The position numbers were made by a program, and so were the translations under genes. Below, one piece after another: positions 17,435 through 25,179 of a DNA stretch of 64,000 nucleotides. Under the pieces are notes generated by a model. That model made no database searches. It was not told the DNA's origin and saw only the letters and a program-made list of their open reading frames with translations. Source of the DNA: QHXW01 sp035297145 (GTDB lineage Bacteria; Acidobacteriota; Terriglobia; Bryobacterales; Bryobacteraceae); NCBI GenBank assembly GCA_035297145.1, contig DATGZN010000036.1, positions 124,001-188,000 on the forward strand, given 5' to 3'. Numbering within the stretch: position 1 is the stretch's first letter; each line of letters begins with the position of its first letter.

Positions 17435-18129
17435 CAGAGATTTTCACCCACCACACCCGTCATGACTGCGATGGGAATGGAGATAAATCCCGCCGTGATG
17501 AGAACGGCCACGACCGCCGACGCACGCTTTATGAGCGGCGTATAGCGCGGGTGGCTGAACCCCAGCGTTTGAAACATGCTCCAGATTCCGTGGTAGAGAT
17601 GCATGCCCAGCAACACCATCGCAATGATGTAGAAAGCCGATACCGGGACGCGCTGGAAGCTGTACACCAGGTTTTCGTATGCGTGCAGCTCCTGGTATTG
17701 CACGGTGTTGGCTACGCCTGCCGTCAGATCCAAAAGGTGGTAGATGACGAACGCGGCAATCATGGCGCCGCTCCAGATCATCGAGCGCGATGCTAGGTTT
17801 GACCCAATCGCATCCTTCTTTGCATACCCAATGGGCCGCGCTAGCTGCTTGAGAATTGTGAGCTGAATCGACGCCGTAATGTGCAGGACGACGCAAACCA
17901 GCAGCAGCGCTCGCACTCCCCACAGCAGCACCGGCATCGAATGCAGGAAGGCGGCGTAGCGGTCCATCTGCTGCGCGCCCAGATAAACCTGCATATTGCC
18001 CGCCAGATGCCCGATCACGTAGCCGAACAAGACCACCGCGGTGATGGCCATGACAGCTTTTTTCCCGATGGATGCCTGATAAAAACGGATGGCTTTGTGC
18101 AAGTGGGTATCGAGAGCGACAGAACTCAT
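17434..18129 (-). CDS. sdhC: Succinate dehydrogenase cytochrome b558 subunit
   Basis: This 231-residue integral membrane protein has five predicted helices and anchors the sdhAB subunits and binds haem b. It belongs to the cytochrome b558 type, in which one fused subunit replaces SdhC+SdhD. Probable haem-ligand histidines lie in GYVIGHLAGNMQVYLG, VVLHITASIQL, AFVIYHLLDLT and LLGMHLYHGIWSMFQ, each in or next to a helix. It is the first gene of sdhCAB. No strong ribosome site precedes the ATG. A TATACT box at 18181-18186 on this strand could be its -10. Confidence 0.93.
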   Translation of the reverse strand: MSSVALDTHLHKAIRFYQASIGKKAVMAITAVVLFGYVIGHLAGNMQVYLGAQQMDRYAAFLHSMPVLLWGVRALLLVCVVLHITASIQLTILKQLARPIGYAKKDAIGSNLASRSMIWSGAMIAAFVIYHLLDLTAGVANTVQYQELHAYENLVYSFQRVPVSAFYIIAMVLLGMHLYHGIWSMFQTLGFSHPRYTPLIKRASAVVAVLITAGFISIPIAVMTGVVGENL

Positions 18130-18180
18130 ATCTGTTTTGGCGAGACGCTAGATGAGGCGCGTTTCAAGGCTTGAATCTCC

Positions 18181-18221
18181 AGTATACATCCCCGACCTCG
18201 GCTGCTCCGCTCTCCTATAAT
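18181..18221. promoter_or_regulatory. Divergent sdhC / gatB promoter region
   Basis: On the plus strand TATAAT at 18216-18221 ends only 7 nt before the gatB ATG at 18229, so transcription should begin at or beside the start codon. On the minus strand TATACT at 18186-18181 lies about 50 nt upstream of sdhC. Neither has a convincing -35 hexamer at 16-18 bp. The gatB -10 is a perfect match. The sdhC assignment is tentative. Confidence 0.5.
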
Positions 18222-18228
18222 AGTTGCA

Positions 18229-19707
18229 ATGCCTGCTCCCGTCGCGGAACTCGCTCCGCCAGAAGTGATTTCCAAATACGAGCCGGTGATCGGCCTGGAA
18301 GTGCACGTGCAATTGGCCACGGCCACGAAGATTTTTTGCAGTTGCCCCACTAGTTTTGGCGCGCCACCGAATACAAACGTCTGTCCCGTCTGCCTCGGGT
18401 TGCCCGGCGCGTTGCCTGTGCTGAGCCGCGAGGCCGTGGAGATGGCGATGCGCGCGGCTATGGCGCTCAACTGCAGCATTCGGCCGGTATCCCGCTTTGC
18501 GCGGAAGAACTACTTTTATCCGGACCTGCCCAAGGGCTATCAGATCTCACAGTACGATGAGCCCATCGCCGGGCACGGCTGGGTGGATGTCGCTCTCGAT
18601 GGCGCGCACAAACGCGTCGGCATTACGCGCGTTCACATGGAGGACGATGCAGGCAAGAGCATTCACGAAGGGTTTCGCGATTCCGATCGTTATTCCTATG
18701 TCGATCTGAACCGCTGCGGGACGCCGCTCATCGAGATCGTAACCGAGCCGGACATGCGCAGCTCCGACGAAGCCTACGCATTTCTCACCGAGCTGAAGCA
18801 GACGATGCAGTTCGTGGAAGTTTCGGCCTGCGACATGGAAAAGGGCCAGCTTCGGTGTGATGCCAACGTCTCGGTGCGCCTCAAGGGTGCGGAGAGGTTC
18901 GGAACCAAGGCCGAAGTCAAGAACCTGAATTCGTTCCGGTTTCTGAAAATGGCTTTGGATTATGAAATCGCGCGGCAGGTTGCCGTGATAGAGGCTGGAG
19001 GCCGGATCGTGCAGGAAACTCGCCTGTACGATGCGAGCACCGGCGAGACCATTGGAATGCGCAGCAAGGAGTCAGCGCATGATTACCGGTATTTTCCGGA
19101 GCCGGACCTGGTGCCCCTCCGCATCAGCGATGCGTGGCGCGAGCGCGTGCGGGCAGCGATGCCGGAATTGCCCGCCCAGAAGCGTGAACGCTTCATCACC
19201 GAGTACAAGCTGTCGGAGTACGACGCTAATTGGCTTACTGCCGATCGCGCGGTCAGCGAGTTCTTTGAGGAAACCGCAAAGATCTCAGGAGATCCGAAGG
19301 AAGCGGCCAATTGGGTGATGGGCGATCTGGCCGCAGCTCTGAAGGCGCAGGGCAAACAGATTGCCGAGTCGCCGGTCAGCGCTCAGAATCTCGGGGAAAT
19401 GCTCGCGCTGAAAGGGAAGGGCGAGATCAGCGGCAAACTCGCGAAGGAAGTCTTCGCGAAAATGGCCGCGAGGGGCGACGCGCCGACGGTTATCATCGAA
19501 CGGGAAGGGCTGAAGCAGATCAGTGACACCGGTGCGCTTGAGAAGATCGTGAATGAGGTGATCGCGGCCAATCCAAAGCAGCTCGAGCAGTATCGCGGCG
19601 GGAAGTCAACTGTCATTGGATTCTTTGTTGGGCAGGTCATGAAGGCCTCGCGCGGCCAGGCGAACCCGGCGGTCGTGAATGAATTGCTGCGGAAGAAGTT
19701 GGGGTAA
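18229..19707 (+). CDS. gatB: Asp/Glu-tRNA(Asn/Gln) amidotransferase subunit B
   Basis: This 492-residue protein is subunit B of the GatCAB amidotransferase, which converts misacylated Glu-tRNA(Gln) and Asp-tRNA(Asn) to the correct aminoacyl-tRNAs. EPVIGLEVHVQL, CSCPTSFGAPPNTNVCPVC (zinc-type cysteines) and LPGALPVLS are the family opening. KNYFYPDLPKGYQISQYD and NRCGTPLIEIVTEPD form the catalytic cradle. The C-terminal YqeY-like tail (from about 345) ends in VIGFFVGQVMKASRGQANP. gatA and gatC are not in the window. The start is fixed by the TATAAT box 7 nt upstream, implying a leaderless message. It is followed 11 nt later by the selenoprotein-like bcp gene. Confidence 0.96.
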   Translation: MPAPVAELAPPEVISKYEPVIGLEVHVQLATATKIFCSCPTSFGAPPNTNVCPVCLGLPGALPVLSREAVEMAMRAAMALNCSIRPVSRFARKNYFYPDLPKGYQISQYDEPIAGHGWVDVALDGAHKRVGITRVHMEDDAGKSIHEGFRDSDRYSYVDLNRCGTPLIEIVTEPDMRSSDEAYAFLTELKQTMQFVEVSACDMEKGQLRCDANVSVRLKGAERFGTKAEVKNLNSFRFLKMALDYEIARQVAVIEAGGRIVQETRLYDASTGETIGMRSKESAHDYRYFPEPDLVPLRISDAWRERVRAAMPELPAQKRERFITEYKLSEYDANWLTADRAVSEFFEETAKISGDPKEAANWVMGDLAAALKAQGKQIAESPVSAQNLGEMLALKGKGEISGKLAKEVFAKMAARGDAPTVIIEREGLKQISDTGALEKIVNEVIAANPKQLEQYRGGKSTVIGFFVGQVMKASRGQANPAVVNELLRKKLG

Positions 19708-19718
19708 AATCTACCTTC

Positions 19719-20171
19719 ATGCTCAAAGAAGGCGACAAAGCTCCCGAAATCAAGCTCCAGACCGACACCGATGAGCCCTTTCAGCTCTCCAAGCTCAAGT
19801 GTCAGAAGGTTGTCCTCTATTTTTTTCCACGGGCCGACACGCCAGGCTGAACCACGGAAGCTCACGAGTTTCGTGACGCCATAAAGCAATTCAACAAGAA
19901 GGACGCCGTAGTGCTGGGCATCTCACCGGACACGCCGCGCGCACAGGCGCGTTTCAAGGAAAAGCATGGCCTGCCATTTACGCTGCTGTGCGACGTCGAT
20001 AAGAAGGTTGCCGACACTTACGGCGTCCTCAAAGAGAAGAACATGTACGGCAAGAAGGTGATCGGCGTGGCGCGCACGACGTTCGTTATCGGTGAGGACG
20101 GCAAGATCGAAAAAATCTTCACCGGCGTCAAGCCCGAAGGCCACGCCAGAGAGGTGCTCTCAGCCCTTTAA
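19719..20171 (+). CDS. bcp: Bcp-type peroxiredoxin, probable selenoprotein (in-frame UGA = Sec44)
   Basis: From the ATG at 19719 the frame encodes 150 residues if the TGA at 19848-19850 is read as selenocysteine. Before it stands VVLYFFPRADTPG and after it TTEAHEFRDAIKQF, so the TGA sits exactly where Bcp/PrxQ thiol peroxidases have the peroxidatic Cys (TPGCT). It is also at the expected residue number (44; about 45 in E. coli Bcp). The rest is intact: GISPDTPRAQARFKEKHGL, FTLLCDVDKKVADTYGV, VARTTFVIGEDGKI and the C-terminal helix. The resolving-Cys position five residues on is His, so it would be a 1-Cys enzyme needing an external thiol. A hairpin with its loop 16-17 nt after the UGA fits a bacterial SECIS. 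It would reduce peroxides in the cytoplasm. Its 3' end overlaps convergent mutS2 by 12 bp. Pseudogenisation or a sequence error are the alternatives. Confidence 0.82.
19848..19876 (+). promoter_or_regulatory. UGA (Sec) codon plus candidate SECIS hairpin
   Basis: After the TGA at 19848-19850 comes a perfect stem TCACGA (19862-19867) and TCGTGA (19871-19876). It can be drawn with a GTT loop, or as a 5-bp stem with an AGTTT loop that puts a G followed by U in the first two loop positions, as SelB-binding bacterial SECIS loops have. The loop begins 16-17 nt after the UGA, inside the accepted bacterial range. The stem is compatible with the protein sequence (HEFRD). No lower stem is convincing by eye. 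Confidence 0.6.
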
Positions 20172-22589
20172 CTCGACGATGGTGGCGCCGGCTCCGCCTT
20201 CGTGCTGCGCGGCTGCGTAATATTTCTCGACGTGCGGGCTCGAAGCCAGCAGCTTCCAGATGGCTTTGCGCAGAACGCCCATGCCGTGACCATGCACGAT
20301 GCGCACGCGGCTTGCGGTGGCCATGACAGCGCTGTCCAGGAATTTCTCCACACGCTCGGAGGCCTCTTCGGCGTGCTCACCGATTACGTTGATCTCCTGC
20401 ACCAAAGGATTCAACTGCGGCGCGGGGCGGAAGCTAATATTCTTCGGTAGCTTGGCGCCCACGTCGGCGGGTGGCAGTACCTCGATCACATCGTCCACCG
20501 AGACTTGCATTTTCATGAAGCCGGCTTCAACCTCGATGCGGTCCTGGCCGAGCACCCGCCGCACGCGGGCCGGCTCGCGAACCCCTTGCAAACGCACGCG
20601 CGCGCCTTCCTCGATTTTGGGCCGCCGTCCCAGTTCGCCTTGACGGGCATCATCTTGCGTGGCGAGCACCGTGGTCTCGAACTCCTCGCGCAACTCGCGC
20701 TTGGCCTTGGCCACGGTGCGCTGCGCCACATCAGCCGCTTTCTTCCGCTCAGCGGTTTGGGTAAGTCGCTCAATTGTCTCCTGCGCCGTGGACTCGAATT
20801 TTGCCAGCACCAATTCGCACCGCCGTTCCAGTTCCTTGAGCTTGGCCGATTCGCGCTTCTCCCATTCGCGCGCCAGCTCCTTTTCGCGTGCGGCCACTTC
20901 CGCCTGCATTTCGGCGAGGCGTTTCTCGCGCGCCGTGGCTTCTTCAACGCGCCGGTGCAGCTCGCTCAGAAACCGCGCTATGTCGCGTTCCCGGTCACTC
21001 ATGGAATCGCGCGCGCGCCGCATGATGGATTCCGGCATTCCCAGGCGCGCCGCGATGTCGAGGCCAGCCGATTTGCCGGGGAGCCCCACATGCAGCTTGT
21101 ACGTCGGCTCCAGCGTGTCTTCATCGAAGCCCATCGAGGCGTTGAGAACGCCTTCGGTGTTCGCGCCGTAGATTTTGAGCGCCACCAGGTGTGTGGACGC
21201 CAGCGTAAAAGCGCCGGACGAGCGAAAATGATCCACCACTGCCACGCCTAGTGCGCCGCCTTCTTCCGGGTCAGTCGCGGAACCGATTTCATCCAGCAGA
21301 ACCAGCGAGTCCGGCGTGACATCGAGAATCATTTCGCGGATGTGCGAGATGTGCGCCGAAAATGTGCTGAGGCTCTGCTCGATGGATTGATAGTCGCCGA
21401 TATCCGCCAGCACCTGCTCGAAGATCGGAAACTCCGCTTCCGTGCAGGGCACCGGCAATCCCGCCTGCGCCATTAGTGCCAAAAGGCCCGTCGTTTTCAG
21501 AGCCACCGTCTTGCCGCCTGTGTTCGGACCGCTGATCAGCAGTGTCCGGCACGCAGCGTCCAGTTGCAGGCTGATGGGTACGGTCCGTTTTTGCTGGCGT
21601 CGCAGAACATCCTCCAACAGCGGATGCCGCGCGTCCTTCAGCGCCAAACGGCGCGCATTCCCGGGACTGAATCGCGGACGCACGCAATCGAACTCAGTAG
21701 CGAAGCGTGCCTTTGCGAATACCAGTTCGAGCTCGCCCATGGTGTTTAAGGTGCAGAGAATGGATTCCGCATACCCGCGCAATCGCTCCGTAAGTTCCCG
21801 CAGAATGCGGTGCACCTCCCGCATCTCCTCTTCCATCAGGCGCACCAGTTCATTGTTCAAGTCGATGGTTTCGAGTGGTTCGACAAATAGAGTGTGACCA
21901 CTGGAGCTGGCGCCATGGATGACGCCATCGATCTTGCGTCTTTGACCGGCAATCACCGGCACGACGAAGCGCTCGTTGCGAATCGCCACGAACTCTTCCT
22001 GCAACACGCCTTCTTCGTGATGAGCCCGCAGAAAGCGCTCGAGCGAGTCTTGGATTGACTTTTTTTGCTTCTCGATATCGCGGCGCAGGCGGCCCAGGGC
22101 CACACTGGCATGGTCGGGGATCGTGCCGTCGGGCTCGATCTTGCCCGCGAGTTCGTTCAGAAGCGAGCGGAATTCTCCGATGGCCTGTGCGCGCCGGCCG
22201 AGACGCGGAAAGCGCTCGGCGACACTATTGAGGATCGACCTCGCATCCGCCGCGCGATCGAGAAACCCGAGCACGTCGGAAATTTCTTTCGGCTCTAGAG
22301 CCGCACCCTCGATGCGCAGTTTGTGGACTGCCGCCGCTAAATCCGGAATGGAGCTGAAATTGATGCGGATGGCCGATCCGCGTGCGGCCGGTTGGGGCTT
22401 CGACGCCGCCCTCAAGTAATCTGTAGCTTCCTCTGCCTCACCGAGTTCCTCGTCTAGCCGGTCGCGATCCGTGTGGGGTTGAACCTTCGCTAGTTCCCGA
22501 CGCCCGAGCGGGCTTGAGATGTAGCGCCCCACGAGATCACGAAGGGATTCGAATTCCAGAACGCCAGCGCTGGTGGTCCGCATTGTCAT
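20160..22589 (-). CDS. mutS2: MutS2 endonuclease/ATPase with C-terminal Smr domain
   Basis: This 809-residue MutS2 protein suppresses recombination and/or rescues collided ribosomes, depending on species. Residues about 1-300 are the MutS core/lever region. The ABC ATPase Walker A is GPNTGGKT near 350, with DSLVLLDEIGSATDPEEGG as Walker B/signature. A long coiled coil rich in Glu, Arg and Lys spans about 510-640. A KOW-like region and a Smr domain (about 735-809) with VRIVHGHGMGVLR end the protein. The usual LDLRG motif of the Smr nuclease is replaced by INVIG, so nuclease activity is uncertain. The start overlaps the nudix stop (ATGA), and the end overlaps bcp convergently. Confidence 0.95.
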   Translation of the reverse strand: MTMRTTSAGVLEFESLRDLVGRYISSPLGRRELAKVQPHTDRDRLDEELGEAEEATDYLRAASKPQPAARGSAIRINFSSIPDLAAAVHKLRIEGAALEPKEISDVLGFLDRAADARSILNSVAERFPRLGRRAQAIGEFRSLLNELAGKIEPDGTIPDHASVALGRLRRDIEKQKKSIQDSLERFLRAHHEEGVLQEEFVAIRNERFVVPVIAGQRRKIDGVIHGASSSGHTLFVEPLETIDLNNELVRLMEEEMREVHRILRELTERLRGYAESILCTLNTMGELELVFAKARFATEFDCVRPRFSPGNARRLALKDARHPLLEDVLRRQQKRTVPISLQLDAACRTLLISGPNTGGKTVALKTTGLLALMAQAGLPVPCTEAEFPIFEQVLADIGDYQSIEQSLSTFSAHISHIREMILDVTPDSLVLLDEIGSATDPEEGGALGVAVVDHFRSSGAFTLASTHLVALKIYGANTEGVLNASMGFDEDTLEPTYKLHVGLPGKSAGLDIAARLGMPESIMRRARDSMSDRERDIARFLSELHRRVEEATAREKRLAEMQAEVAAREKELAREWEKRESAKLKELERRCELVLAKFESTAQETIERLTQTAERKKAADVAQRTVAKAKRELREEFETTVLATQDDARQGELGRRPKIEEGARVRLQGVREPARVRRVLGQDRIEVEAGFMKMQVSVDDVIEVLPPADVGAKLPKNISFRPAPQLNPLVQEINVIGEHAEEASERVEKFLDSAVMATASRVRIVHGHGMGVLRKAIWKLLASSPHVEKYYAAAQHEGGAGATIVELKG

Positions 22590-22975
22590 CCCTCGCGGAA
22601 CGCTTTTTCAATCACCGGCAGCGTGCCCTCGGTAATCTTGTATTGGGAAAGCCCAGACCGCGACACCCATTCCGCGCGGCTCACGTCATCCCGCGCTTGC
22701 AGCACACCTCCCGCGACGCGGCACAAGTAGTCGACCAGCACGTAATGGTATTCCACCCGGCCTCTCGCGTCGCGCATGATGCGTTGGAAAATTTCGACCA
22801 CCCGCAGAGGCTTCACGACGAGCCCCGTCTCTTCCAGCACTTCGCGACACACCCCTTCTTCCAGGCGCTCACCGGTCTCTAAAACTCCGCCTGGCAGCGA
22901 CCAGTAACCTTGCAACGGAGCCCTCGCGCGCTCCACCAGCAGCACACGATTGCGTTTCAGGATGATGGCGCCCAC
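22586..22975 (-). CDS. Nudix hydrolase, start probably further upstream
   Basis: The visible frame from the GTG at 22975 gives 129 residues with a full nudix box, GGVLETGERLEEGVCREVLE followed by ETGL (about residues 29-52). This is the catalytic Mg-binding motif of enzymes that cleave nucleoside diphosphates linked to X. The conserved opening of this subfamily (YPARPILGVGAIIL) is encoded upstream of the GTG in the same frame, so the real protein is longer. The only upstream initiation site I see is an ATT at 23029, overlapping the SMP-30 stop, with AAAGGAG placed 9 nt before it. Its stop overlaps the mutS2 ATG. The substrate is unknown. Confidence 0.85.
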   Translation of the reverse strand: MGAIILKRNRVLLVERARAPLQGYWSLPGGVLETGERLEEGVCREVLEETGLVVKPLRVVEIFQRIMRDARGRVEYHYVLVDYLCRVAGGVLQARDDVSRAEWVSRSGLSQYKITEGTLPVIEKAFREG

Positions 22976-23024
22976 GCCCAGAATGGGGCGCGCAGGATAA
23001 CGGCGCCTGCCTCGGGTGGCACGC

Positions 23025-23909
23025 TTAATACTGCAACGCTCCTTTCACTTCGCGCCGTGAGCGGTACAAACCAGTACGGGCTGTGATATAGAGCGTGCGG
23101 AGGTCGCTGTCTCCAAACGCACAGTTGGAAGGCGTCTCGGGCAAATCGAGGTTCCCGATCAATTTTCCCTGCGTGTCGTAAATCCAGACGCGGGTGCCCG
23201 TCACGTAGAGATTTCCCTTCTCATCCACGCGGGCGCCATCCGGCACTCCCTCCACGCCGGAAATCAGCACGCGCTCGTTGGAGACGTCTCCGTTGTGGTC
23301 TACATCGTACGCGCGCACATTGTGCTCATCGGAGTTGGTGATGTAAAGCACGTGTCCGTTGGGGGAGAACGCCACGCCGTTGGGCCGGCCCTCGGGCTTT
23401 GCGATCAGCCGCAACTCGCCTTTCGGCGCGACGTGATAGACGCCGAAAAAGTCCAACTCCCGCGTGTCGGCCTGGGCGCCGAAGGCCGGATCGGTGAAAT
23501 AGGCGTGGCCATCGTGGCGAACAACGATATCGTTGGGCGCATTGAACCGTTTGCCTTCCCACTTATCGGCCAACACCTGAATCTCGCCCTTCTTGTCCAT
23601 GCGCATCACGCGCCGCGTGCGGCTCTCGCAGGTGTAGAACCGGCCTTGCGCATCGAACGCGTTGCCAACCGCTCCGTTGGAATTCTCGCGGAGCACGGTT
23701 GGCTTCTCGCCCGGCATATATTTCATGATCCGGTCGTTGGGAATGTCGCTGAACAGCAGGAAGCCTTCGCGTGACCAGGCGGGGCCTTCCGTGAACCGGA
23801 ATCCTGCGGCCACGCGCTCGATTAGCGGGCCCGTGTCTTCCTGCGCGAGCATCAGGCCGCTCATCGAGCCGACGGCCGAGACGGCGAACTGCCTCCGGGT
23901 GATCCGCAT
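23025..23909 (-). CDS. SMP-30/gluconolactonase-family exported protein
   Basis: This 294-residue protein begins with a twin-arginine-like signal (MRITRRQFAVSAVGS), so it is probably exported. The body is a six-bladed beta-propeller of the SMP-30/gluconolaconase/LRE-like family. Recognisable blocks are FTEGPAWSREGFLLFSDIPN (metal-binding Glu), APNDIVVRHDGHAYFTDP (Asn ligand), GRPNGVAFSPNGHVLYITNS and VPDGARVDEKGNLYVTG (Asp ligand). These calcium- or zinc-dependent enzymes hydrolyse sugar lactones. The three usual metal ligands (Glu, Asn, Asp) appear present. It sits between a BON-domain gene and the nudix gene in one minus-strand run. Confidence 0.9.
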   Translation of the reverse strand: MRITRRQFAVSAVGSMSGLMLAQEDTGPLIERVAAGFRFTEGPAWSREGFLLFSDIPNDRIMKYMPGEKPTVLRENSNGAVGNAFDAQGRFYTCESRTRRVMRMDKKGEIQVLADKWEGKRFNAPNDIVVRHDGHAYFTDPAFGAQADTRELDFFGVYHVAPKGELRLIAKPEGRPNGVAFSPNGHVLYITNSDEHNVRAYDVDHNGDVSNERVLISGVEGVPDGARVDEKGNLYVTGTRVWIYDTQGKLIGNLDLPETPSNCAFGDSDLRTLYITARTGLYRSRREVKGALQY

Positions 23910-24242
23910 CTACGGCTTGAGGGAAAGCTGAATTTCGTTGACGACTTTCTTAACGCCGTTTACTTTTTTCGCGATTTTGGTGGCTTTGTCGATCTGCCTC
24001 TGCGTTTCCAGCTTGCCCCGCAGCGTCACCACGCCCTGTTTCACGTCGATGTCGAGACCGCCGCCTTTGACGTCAGAATCCTCCGCCAGCCGCCGCTTCA
24101 CGTTGTCATAAATCAAGTCGTCAGACATTTGTTTGTCAGCGAACGGCATTTGCGGAACCGGGCGGACATAGACCTGTGCGCGCATCCCCACGGCAAGCGA
24201 CGCAGCCAGGAAAACGATGGACGTGATGTAGTTAGACTTCAT
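23910..24242 (-). CDS. BON-domain periplasmic/envelope protein
   Basis: The protein is 110 residues: a signal peptide (MKSNYITSIVFLAASLAVGM) and one BON domain at about 40-108, with DNVKRRLAEDSDVKGGGLDI, VVTLRGKLETQRQIDKATKI and VNGVKKVVNEIQL. BON domains bind phospholipid or other envelope components, and stand-alone exported examples (OsmY-like) stabilise the envelope under stress. The ATG overlaps the end of era by 11 nt, and the stop directly abuts the SMP-30 start, so expression is coupled to both. Confidence 0.88.
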   Translation of the reverse strand: MKSNYITSIVFLAASLAVGMRAQVYVRPVPQMPFADKQMSDDLIYDNVKRRLAEDSDVKGGGLDIDVKQGVVTLRGKLETQRQIDKATKIAKKVNGVKKVVNEIQLSLKP

Positions 24243-25179
24243 CTTTACCGGCCATTGTACGCCAGTCGAGCGCGTCGAGAAAGGCAGGCTTCTCGCGCCA
24301 CTCCGGCTGCACCTTCACGCGCAGATCGAGAAAAATCTTCTTGGTGAAGAATCGCTCCATCTCCTCGCGCGCCAGCGTGCCGACGCGTTTCAACTTCGCG
24401 CCACCCGCGCCAATGACGATTCCTTTCTGGCCCTCTTTTTCAACGTAAACAGTCGCGAAGATGCGGATGAGTCTGGGGGTCTCTTCCCATTTATCTATCA
24501 TGACGGCAACCGCGTGAGGCACTTCTTGGCGGGTTTCGATCAGGATCTTCTCGCGCACCAACTCTGCCGCCAGAAAACGCTCCGGCTGATCGGTGATATG
24601 ATCCGCGGGAAAGTAGGCTGGCCCCTGGGGCAGACCCGCCACAATCAGGTCGAGCAGCTTGTCCAGGTTCTCACCGGTGTGCGCGGATATAGGAACATAC
24701 TCCGCGAAATCGTGCAGGCCACGATATCGCTCCAATTGGCCCAGAAGCCGGGATTTGTCCTTCACCAGATCGATCTTGTTCAGCGCCAGAATGGCTGGAG
24801 TCTTCGTCCTGTTCAGCAGATCCGCGGCCTCCACATCCCTCGCCGTAACTTCCTGGGCCGCGTCGGCCACAAACACCAGTAAATCCCGGTCATTCAGCGC
24901 CGCGCGCACCGTGTACATCATGCGCTTGTTGATGGTCGAGTCGGCACGGTGAATCCCGGGCGTGTCGGCAAACACGATTTGCGCGCGCTCGGTGGTCACG
25001 ACGCCCTGAATGGTGGTGCGTGTGGTCTGCGGTTTGTCGGCGACGATGGAGATCTTCGAACCAACGAGCGCATTCAACAGTGTGGACTTGCCCGCATTCG
25101 GCCGGCCCAGGATGCAGACGAACCCGGAGCGGAAGCCGGGAGCGTCGCCGGGTTCAACCGCCGGATCCACCACGCTCAA
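24232..25179 (-). CDS. era: GTPase Era
   Basis: This 315-residue ribosome-assembly GTPase binds the 3' end of 16S rRNA. G1 is GRPNAGKST near residue 26. The switch-I threonine is in TTRTTIQGV, G3 is DTPGIH, G4 is NKID near 135 and G5 is SAHTGEN. The C-terminal KH domain (about 215-300) has KGIVIGAGGAKLKRVGTLAR, the RNA-binding GxxG loop. Its ATG overlaps the end of the CorC-like gene (4 bp). It sits in a classic housekeeping order with ybeY and phoH. Confidence 0.97.
   Translation of the reverse strand: MSVVDPAVEPGDAPGFRSGFVCILGRPNAGKSTLLNALVGSKISIVADKPQTTRTTIQGVVTTERAQIVFADTPGIHRADSTINKRMMYTVRAALNDRDLLVFVADAAQEVTARDVEAADLLNRTKTPAILALNKIDLVKDKSRLLGQLERYRGLHDFAEYVPISAHTGENLDKLLDLIVAGLPQGPAYFPADHITDQPERFLAAELVREKILIETRQEVPHAVAVMIDKWEETPRLIRIFATVYVEKEGQKGIVIGAGGAKLKRVGTLAREEMERFFTKKIFLDLRVKVQPEWREKPAFLDALDWRTMAGKDEV

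Noticed and set aside
19848..19850. TGA in bcp as a simple nonsense mutation
   Set aside because: A random stop would rarely fall exactly on the catalytic codon with the rest of the protein intact and a suitable hairpin after it; kept as the alternative explanation.
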